NCBI GenBank assembly: GCA_014621425.1
Contig: JAANBB010000505.1
Coordinates: 1-26,392, forward strand
DNA from: Cylindrodendrum hubeiense
Taxonomy: Eukaryota; Ascomycota; Sordariomycetes; Hypocreales; Nectriaceae
Direction of reading: 5' to 3'
Length of the DNA: 26,392 nt
Shown here: positions 20,516 through 26,392 of the stretch, in pieces
Layout: every line of letters starts with the position of its first letter
How positions within the stretch are numbered: the first letter of the stretch is position 1
Program-made: the position numbers and the translations under genes
The notes under the pieces: generated by a model
Database searches by the model: none
What the model saw: only the letters and a program-made list of their open reading frames with translations
What the model was told of the DNA's origin: nothing

Positions 20516-22091
20516 CTACTCCCAGTCTTCGTCACTGTCCTCCTCCTTCTTCGAGTCCTTAGGGCTGTTTGGGGTTTGGGTCGTCTTGCCGGATGTTGCG
20601 CCAACGACATCGTAGCTAGCCTCGCTGTCCGCCTGGGACTTCTCGTCCGACTTCCGCGGTTCGACTGGCTTCAAGAGTTTCTTGGTCGGGGGGTGGATAG
20701 TAGTCGATGACGCAGCAGAAGCATTCTTCACAGCAGGCTTCGTCTTGGTAGCAGGCTGGGTCTTGGTAGTGGTGGACTCATCCTCGGAGTCTTCCTCATC
20801 CGAGTCTTCTTCATCCGAGTCTTCGTCAGAGTCTTCGTCAGAGTCCTCCTCGGATTCTTCTTCGGACTCTTCTTTGGGCTCTTCCTTGGCCACTGTCTTG
20901 GGCTCTACCTTGGGTTCCACCTTGGGCGCTACGTTGGGCGCTACGATGGGCTCTACCTTGGACTCTGGCTGGGCCTCTGGCTTGACTTCTGGCTTGGCCT
21001 CCGGCTTGACCTCTTCTTTGGGCTTTTCTTCGGATTCTTCGTCGGAATCGTCATCCCATTTAATATCGTCCTCGGCGGAGGCGGCTGTGGAGCCATTAGC
21101 ACATGCATGTCGGTAACTTTGAGCGGCAGCTCACCTTTGAGGAGATCTCGTCGCCTAGCTTCGGCCGTCTCAATCCCATGACGAAGGAAGTAGTAGCGCT
21201 TCCAGAAATCGGCGTAGGGAATATGATCGGGAACCAGCTTTTCCATAGTAGTGCGCAAATCGGGGTATTTCTGCAAATCGGTGTTGATGTCGGGTGTCTT
21301 CTTGTCAACGTCAAACTCCTTCGCCCATGAATCGTATTCGGCACCGCTGGGGTCTTTGTTGAAGCTCTCGGTCGTCGTATGTATAACATGTAGTTGAGCA
21401 TCGAATCTTGTAGCATGGATCACCCTCTTGCCCTGTGCGTCCTTGCTCTCAAAGAGCACCGTGCCGCTCTGGTCGTTTGCCTCGGGGGCGGATACGCTGA
21501 CCGCGTCGCGGAGATAGTCTCGAACATTGCTGCCAAATCGAAGGAGGGCTTCGTCTGCAGCGTCCTCGGCCTTCTGGATATCTTTGATTCGCTTTGCGGC
21601 TTCAGCACGAAGTCGGGAAAGCACGTTTTCGGACTGTTGCGAGCCTTCTGCCGCGCCATCTCCGCTTCTAGCCTTTGTCGGGGTAGTCTCGCCGTCCTCT
21701 GCATCCTTGGAGCTTTCGCCTCCAATCACCGTGGTCAGGGAAAGATTTCGGGTGTGGCTAATAATCGATGCGCGAAGGCCTGTAAGTCCCTTAGTTGCAT
21801 CCTCGCCCACTTCGGCCAGCTCTTTCTGAGCTTGGGTGACGACTTCACCGCCCTGGGAATGTTAGAGACACTACCATCAACTCAGTACAGATAGCACACC
21901 TGCTTGACCACGGTGCCAAAGAAACCGCCAAGCTTGGCACCCCATGGGCTGCTGGAAAAGGCCTTGTAGGCTTCCTGGAAGTCCTCATTCAGGGTAGAGT
22001 GGCCCTCCTCCGGCTTGGAGCCATCCTTGGAACCTGCCTGGTCCTTCTTGGCATAGGCATCCTCTTGGATGTGGTCGTAGGCAAGATCCAT
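20516..22091 (-). CDS. BSD-domain protein with acidic Ser/Glu-rich tail
   Basis: This belongs to the family of fungal BSD-domain proteins that includes yeast Dos2-like and animal BSDC1-like members. Molecular function is poorly defined. The exons are 22091-21900, 21852-21135 and 21084-20516, giving 492 aa. The introns (21899-21853, 47 nt; 21134-21085, 50 nt) are GT-AG. Splicing gives TVVKQ|GGEVVTQAQKELAEVG and RRRDLLK|AASAEDDIKWDDD. The N-terminal part carries FSSSPWGAKLGGFFGTVVKQ. The BSD domain is about residues 238-295, with the hallmark YADFWKRYYF. The tail (from about residue 304) has K-P-E type repeats, then a long acidic Ser/Asp/Glu tract, a Lys/Ser/Thr stretch and ends EEDSDEDWE. The acidic runs resemble CK2 phosphorylation targets. 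The first exon context is gccgccATGG. Confidence 0.88.
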
Positions 22092-23096
22092 GGCGGCCGA
22101 CTATCCGTGACGAAATGTGTTAAAATTAGTGGTCCTGGTGCTTCATACACCCCCGTATGGAAACAGATCGGAATCGTGGCAGAGCGTTCAGGACGATGTT
22201 GAGATGGAGCTGTGGCGTCGTCCCCTCGCATTCGATGTTGACCGACCTGGGAGCCTCACCTCCTGACCGGGCGTCGCGGGGTTCAGTGGGGTCGGCGCAC
22301 AGGCCAGTATCAGTTGCACGTGACTGCCGCGATGACCTTTCCCACACGCGACCACATCCTGACTTACATCATTAACATGCAATCGCTCCGACACACTACT
22401 TGGCAGTGTATAAGTCAAATCATCAATTTCAGCCTCAGTCAACTCATTGGCTTCGACTTTGAGAGGAGTGCATATCAATTAGCCAACATCGCCCAGTATC
22501 AATTTGTCCAAGCGACTTTTGGCTTCTTCGTAGTTTTAGCAACAGAAGCGAAGATGCAACCTTCTTTGACCGCAATTGTTGCAAAATTGCAGGCAGTCAG
22601 TCTGACGGCCGACAACTTTTCCCTACCCTTCACGTGTCAATTTCCCACTCTGCTTGAGTTGGCTTGACTCCTTGGTACTGCCCTCCGCAAATGGCGACAT
22701 GTCAGTGTTCAAGACATCTTTGAAGCTCCTCGCGTGCAGCCCTTCTCGCCCTGTGTCTTGGTCACCAGCATTCGACCCAAAAAGATTCCCGCATGAAAAT
22801 GCACCGGGTGTAAATCTTTGCCACAGTAGTGGTATGTAAGAGCGACGATAACTGAGCTGTTGGCGATGCCTAGCTAGAACTGGGCATGAGCGTGTTTCTC
22901 GAGGGTTCCATCTTGGGCCGGAGCAAAGCATTGAGAGAGATCAGGTGGGGAATGATCACCACTCAATCATTCATAGGCCCTGGTGGTTAGGACCCCGAGT
23001 CAGCAAAACACTCCACGTGTTTGTTGGAACCCTGTTTGATCACCTCACCCGGGTGGCATGCAGAAGATACCAACCACAGGCCCCATGTGGCATCAT

Positions 23097-23104
23097 TGAC
23101 GTCA
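23097..23104. promoter_or_regulatory. CRE palindrome TGACGTCA (distal)
   Basis: This is a perfect 8-bp ATF/CREB-type site, 839 bp upstream of the ccg-1 start codon. Fungal bZIP factors such as ATF-1/AtfA bind this core. Function here is inferred from the match and from a second identical site downstream. Confidence 0.55.
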
Positions 23105-23619
23105 GAAGTCTCAGGGAGGCCACGCAAGCATAATGATACACATTTGGAGTAGCCATCTGACGACGATCTCGATGACCAGAGATGAACTAGTGGACAAAGG
23201 AAATAACCTCACAAGCCCAACGTCCTGGATTGGCTCCAACATCATGTCATCTGAAGCCGCGGTGGCTCGGACTCTCCCAGGCAAGCCACAGCAGAGTCGT
23301 GTTGTCATGATGCGTCGGCGGAGCATTAACCAGCCAATCACACGGGTGGCCCTGGAAGAGTGGAGCCCCTTGTCAGAAGCCGGTCCTCCTAGCCGTAGCC
23401 TCACCAACCCTCCTCGAGCACTCCCGATCTTGATGAAGTCACCCAATCGTTGCCACGGAATCGCTCCGGAAATCGTGCCTGGTACCAAAATATCAGGCCC
23501 CGAGATCATCTTGGCGAATCCTAAGAGGCTGCCCTGCCGTAGCGGAGATCCTCCACGAACAGCCACCATGGGGTCCAATGACGTAGCTAACCAACAGCGT
23601 CTGTCACGAAAACCTTCCC

Positions 23620-23627
23620 TGACGTCA
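23620..23627. promoter_or_regulatory. CRE palindrome TGACGTCA (proximal)
   Basis: This is a second perfect ATF/CREB-type site, 316 bp upstream of the ccg-1 start codon and about 190 bp upstream of its TATA box. A half site TGACGTAG lies close by at about 23579. The position favours a role in ccg-1 induction. Confidence 0.6.
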
Positions 23628-23817
23628 CCACTTTTCATATCATTCGCAAATTCGTAGTAGCAAGATCCAAGTGGTAGCAGGATCACCTGTAATTGCCCTT
23701 TAGTATGGGGGCCTCTAACAGGAGGTACTTTGTCGTTTACGAATGCAACAGAGCGCCGGGATGGGACCTCCCGTCTCTATCACAAGCTCCATCGAAGCAT
23801 CAGAAGCTCGACTTTCC

Positions 23818-23825
23818 TATTTAAA
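23818..23825 (+). promoter_or_regulatory. TATA box of ccg-1
   Basis: TATTTAAA sits 118 nt upstream of the ccg-1 ATG. It is followed by a CT- then CA-rich, G-poor stretch typical of the leader of a highly expressed fungal gene. Transcription would start near 23850-23870, giving a leader of 70-90 nt (inference). Confidence 0.65.
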
Positions 23826-23942
23826 CCCCCAGACATCCCACGATACCATTCTCCTCTCCATCATCAACACTCACAATAAACCAATCAATCATCACAACTA
23901 CCTTTCCAAACAAACAACCACAACCAAATCACTACCTTCACA

Positions 23943-24212
23943 ATGGAGTCCGCCAAGCAAGCTTTCAACTACGTCGCTGAGACCGTCCAGGGTGCTGCCT
24001 CTGGTGTCAGCAAGGAGGCCAACAAGGAGGTCGCCAAGGACAGCAATGCCCCCATTGGCACTCGGTAAGTTTTCTTCCGATCACAGCTGAATGCCACAAC
24101 ATCTAACATACAATACAGTGTCAGCGCTGCCGCCGATGCTCTGGGCGACAAAGTCGACCAGTCCACTCACGAGAACAAGGCTGAGGTCCACAAGAACATC
24201 GCCAAGAACTAA
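23943..24212 (+). CDS. ccg-1: Glucose-repressible / clock-controlled small protein (GRG-1/CCG-1)
   Basis: This is a small hydrophilic protein whose Neurospora homologue is strongly induced by glucose starvation, stress, light and the circadian clock. Its biochemical role is unknown. The exons are 23943-24064 and 24119-24212, giving 71 aa, the same length as Neurospora GRG-1. The intron (24065-24118, GTAAGT...ACAG) splits the Arg codon in IGTR. The sequence carries the family pattern: NYVAETVQGAASGVSKEANK, EVAKDSNAPIGTR, then SAAADALGDKVDQSTHENKA and a Lys/His-rich end. It is almost entirely amphipathic and helix-prone, with no membrane segment. The leader is A/C-rich and the codons are C-ending, both consistent with high expression. 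A TATA box and two CREs lie upstream. Confidence 0.95.
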
Positions 24213-26392
24213 ATAATGTCGTATTAGACGAATAATGGGAAGGCGTTGGATGGAGACGGTAATAAGGACAGAAATTATCAGGCTCGTTCAATGGATATAG
24301 ACCAATACAAACACATGCATCTAAACGGAGATTCCCCTTTTCAATTTTGACCGCCGTGACATAAATGATTTAATCCACTATGGGGATTGTTTCGAACTCC
24401 AAATTTCAGTTCCGCCAAAGCCGAGTGTCCGGAATGTTTGACATTCGGTATCACATACGATTGGATGAGCATATGCGGGTGTAGGTACCCACAGGAGCTG
24501 CTCCCTAACCAACGACTTGAAAAAGCAAATATATGATTGTCAAGCAGTTGCGAAACAAGCTGTGAACAATGCTTGAACTTGACGGTTCATTATGAAGCAG
24601 TTCATGCATATCGAATGCACAGGTATGGTGTCAAATACTCATGTATGGGCGAAGCTGTGAAATATCTACGATTTCAGGTCAAGTCGATACGCTTGCTCTG
24701 GTTACGATAATAACGAAAGATCCTAGCATACAGCCATTGAAGAGGGCCAATGCTCCGTTCCATGGTCAATTCCAAATTGTTCCAGCGGTATATGGTATAT
24801 CATTGTAACATTCTGCCAGGCTATTACTTGAGCCAAGAAATGAAGCTCGGGGACGATGGCGAGGCTGCCTGTTCCAAAACGAGGGCAACGTTTTGGAAAC
24901 CACGCACCAGGTATGGAACCCAGCGGATGCGGCCGAGCAATCGAACAATGTTGTTGGGAAGCGAAGGATTCGGTAACCGGAGTCTCCAACCCGCTCGATA
25001 TGTTGGAAAGAACGCCAATTGGTCGCCGTCGGTTTTCATGCACGCGGTGGCAAAGTCCGAGGCAGTGTCTAAATCCGGAGGGCGGGGAAGTAAAATATGG
25101 CGCCCAGGGAGGCGTTTCGGGTGTGTGTTTCGGCGATAAGGAGTTATCGCGGGGTTGGTTCCTCTACTAGGTCAGTGGCTGATCAAGAGACTTTTGGGGG
25201 TTAGTCGCTCAAGCCGACTCCAAGCACATATTCACAGGCTGCCGGTCATGCTAGGAAAGCCTCGGGGAACCGGTCGGGGAATGGGGCGTGGATGGGTGCA
25301 TGTCAAGGTACCAATGCCATGCCAAATGGTATTGGCGAAGCTCGGCACGGGAGCTTGCATGCTGTCGCAGTCTGTAGAGACGTCATGGTTTCGGGCGCGT
25401 CTTGCCGTACTTCGTAGAGACCGGAAAGCTGGATCGAAGACGAAACGGTCGAACCGTCAAGGGAGCCGAGCCAGGCCAAGCCATCTTAAGGCCGGGGCGA
25501 GTCAATGGGCAGACAGGGACCCATGACGGACGGGAGAGGCGAGAGGGGAGGCCCTAGGAATCCAGAACCGGGCATGGAAGGGCGTGGGTGTGTCAATTAA
25601 TAGCGGCTCAAAGCAGAACGCCGGGGCTGCCGAAGGTGCATTATCTTTCGGGGGAAGCGCACTGTGTCGACATGTCAACGGGCCAATGGATGGGATGAAG
25701 CAGGCAATGTGCAGGGTCCTTTTGCTGGTGGGCAATGCGGGTAGTCTTCGCTGACGGTGGTCTGGCCGGAGTCTTGCGTGGTCCTGGGCTCTTGGTTTCG
25801 TTTCGTGTTGCGCTGCGTGGGAGTCGGTCACCGAGAGCCTGTCTCCATAGCCGGCATGTACCTGAGTAACGAAGGGGGGCCGCGACTCCGCGAAAAAGAG
25901 TGCACGAGTGACGGAGTGACGGAGTGACGGAGTGAGCAGCCCTGCGAGAGGAGGGCTGATGGGAGGGTTGATTGGAGGGCTGAGTGGAGGGGGCGGGGGA
26001 AGTCAGTCCAGGACGGGGATTTTGATTCCAAAGGGATCGTGCGGCGCCTGCATCGCCTGTGTCGCCGGCACCAGGGCGGCACCAATGACTCCGGCTGACA
26101 AATTGACAATGATGGCCTCTTCGATCCGCCTCCACCTCCCATCAGCTGCTCCTCAGCACGCTCTACCAGCACCAACCTCCCTCGCTGCACAGAAGCACCT
26201 AGAACACTTTTTTGTGACTCAGGCAGCAAATCCTGACGGCCTTTCTCGTTTTCAACCCCCACCCGCTGCCCTGCACGCCTTAGCTGCACGCCGAGCCCGT
26301 CATCAACAGCACGACTCCCGGCCGCCCATCCGCCGGAGGCGCTATTACGGGGCACAGCGGCATACGTACCTACAGTGGCTGTTGCAACCCAG
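24213..26392. other. Mostly non-coding right end of the window
   Basis: The first part (to about 24700) is A/T-richer and holds the ccg-1 3' UTR. Nothing between 24213 and 26100 looks like a conserved gene; frames of 100-130 codons exist but overlap on both strands without family motifs. Structures seen: an imperfect hairpin with inverted CCAAT boxes at 25311-25335, an octamer tandem repeat at 25906-25935 and G-rich imperfect repeats at about 25950-26000. From 26109 a plus-strand frame opens (ATG ATG GCC) and runs without a stop to the edge. It could be a 5'-terminal exon, or a pyrimidine-rich leader of a gene beyond the window. Confidence 0.5.
25906..25935. repeat. 3.75 x 8-bp tandem repeat (GAGTGACG)
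   Basis: Three exact copies (25906-25913, 25914-25921, 25922-25929) are followed by GAGTGA. It is a short minisatellite in non-coding DNA. Each copy contains a TGACG half-CRE core, but the phase and location give no clear target gene. Confidence 0.85.

Larger units (their letters stand above)
22092..23942. promoter_or_regulatory. Large intergenic promoter region (BSD gene / ccg-1)
   Basis: This is 1.85 kb between divergent genes. I see no credible gene; the longest frames (about 170-190 codons near 23111-23686, on both strands) overlap each other and lack conserved motifs. Elements seen: perfect CRE palindromes at 23097-23104 and 23620-23627, a CCAAT box at about 23334, SYGGRG-type CreA/Mig1-like hexamers at 22945, 23318, 23542 and (reverse) 23827, and a TATA box at 23818. 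The right half very probably drives ccg-1. The long upstream region fits a highly regulated gene. Confidence 0.6.

Noticed and set aside
20682..21116. Plus-strand Ser-rich open frame antisense to the BSD gene
   Set aside because: It is the complement of the acidic Glu/Asp/Ser tract. The repetitive codons (GAGTCTTC...) keep several frames open.
23111..23686. Overlapping frames of 174 (+) and 191 (-) codons
   Set aside because: Both lack recognisable motifs, splice signals and domain-like composition. They sit in the regulatory region of ccg-1 and overlap each other antisense.

Overview
The window is nuclear DNA of a filamentous ascomycete, most likely a Sordariomycete. The genes have short introns (47-142 nt) with GTAAGT/GTACGT-type donors and CTAAC/CTGAC-type branch sites. 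The encoded proteins include lineage-typical members: a QDE-2-type Argonaute, a 71-residue GRG-1/CCG-1 protein and a long HSL-type esterase. The species cannot be named from the sequence alone. There are no prokaryotic features, no rRNA or tRNA gene that I could support, and no intact transposon.

Layout: (1) 1-3127 (+) Argonaute, 5' end outside the window. (2) 3341-4730 (-) peroxisomal-type alpha/beta hydrolase with a PTS1-like tail and one GC-AG intron. (3) 5264-6274 (+) intronless OB-fold-like protein of unknown role. (4) 6427-8383 (-) DHA-type MFS efflux transporter, 5 exons. (5) 8384-11285, a long gene-poor spacer with tandem repeats and a CA-rich tract. (6) 11286-15095 (-) TRAPPC11-like trafficking subunit. 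(7) 15611-15987 (+) mitochondrial ribosomal protein mL41. (8) 16293-19055 (-) HSL-type esterase/lipase with a long C-terminal extension. (9) 19605-20293 (+) TSR2, small-subunit ribosome biogenesis. (10) 20516-22091 (-) BSD-domain protein with an acidic Ser/Asp/Glu tail. (11) 22092-23942, a large promoter region with two perfect CRE palindromes. (12) 23943-24212 (+) ccg-1/grg-1. (13) 24213-26392, a mostly non-coding tail that may hold the start of a further gene at the right edge.

The genes almost alternate in strand, giving closely spaced convergent pairs (150-310 bp stop to stop) and three divergent pairs that share 515-550 bp promoter regions: hydrolase/OB protein, TRAPPC11/mL41 and esterase/TSR2. 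I see no functional operon or secondary-metabolite cluster. These are mostly housekeeping genes plus an RNA-silencing effector, a drug-efflux-type transporter and a starvation/clock-responsive small protein. All exon structures were assembled by eye from splice signals, reading frame and family conservation. Each multi-exon model below closes in frame.

I did not find a convincing undescribed system. The items most worth a second look are the GC-AG intron, the 48-nt stop-free intron in the TRAPPC11 gene, the paired CREs upstream of ccg-1, the short tandem repeats and palindrome in shared promoters, the 21-nt RGRGGFD repeat at the Argonaute N-terminus, and the uncharacterised OB-fold protein.
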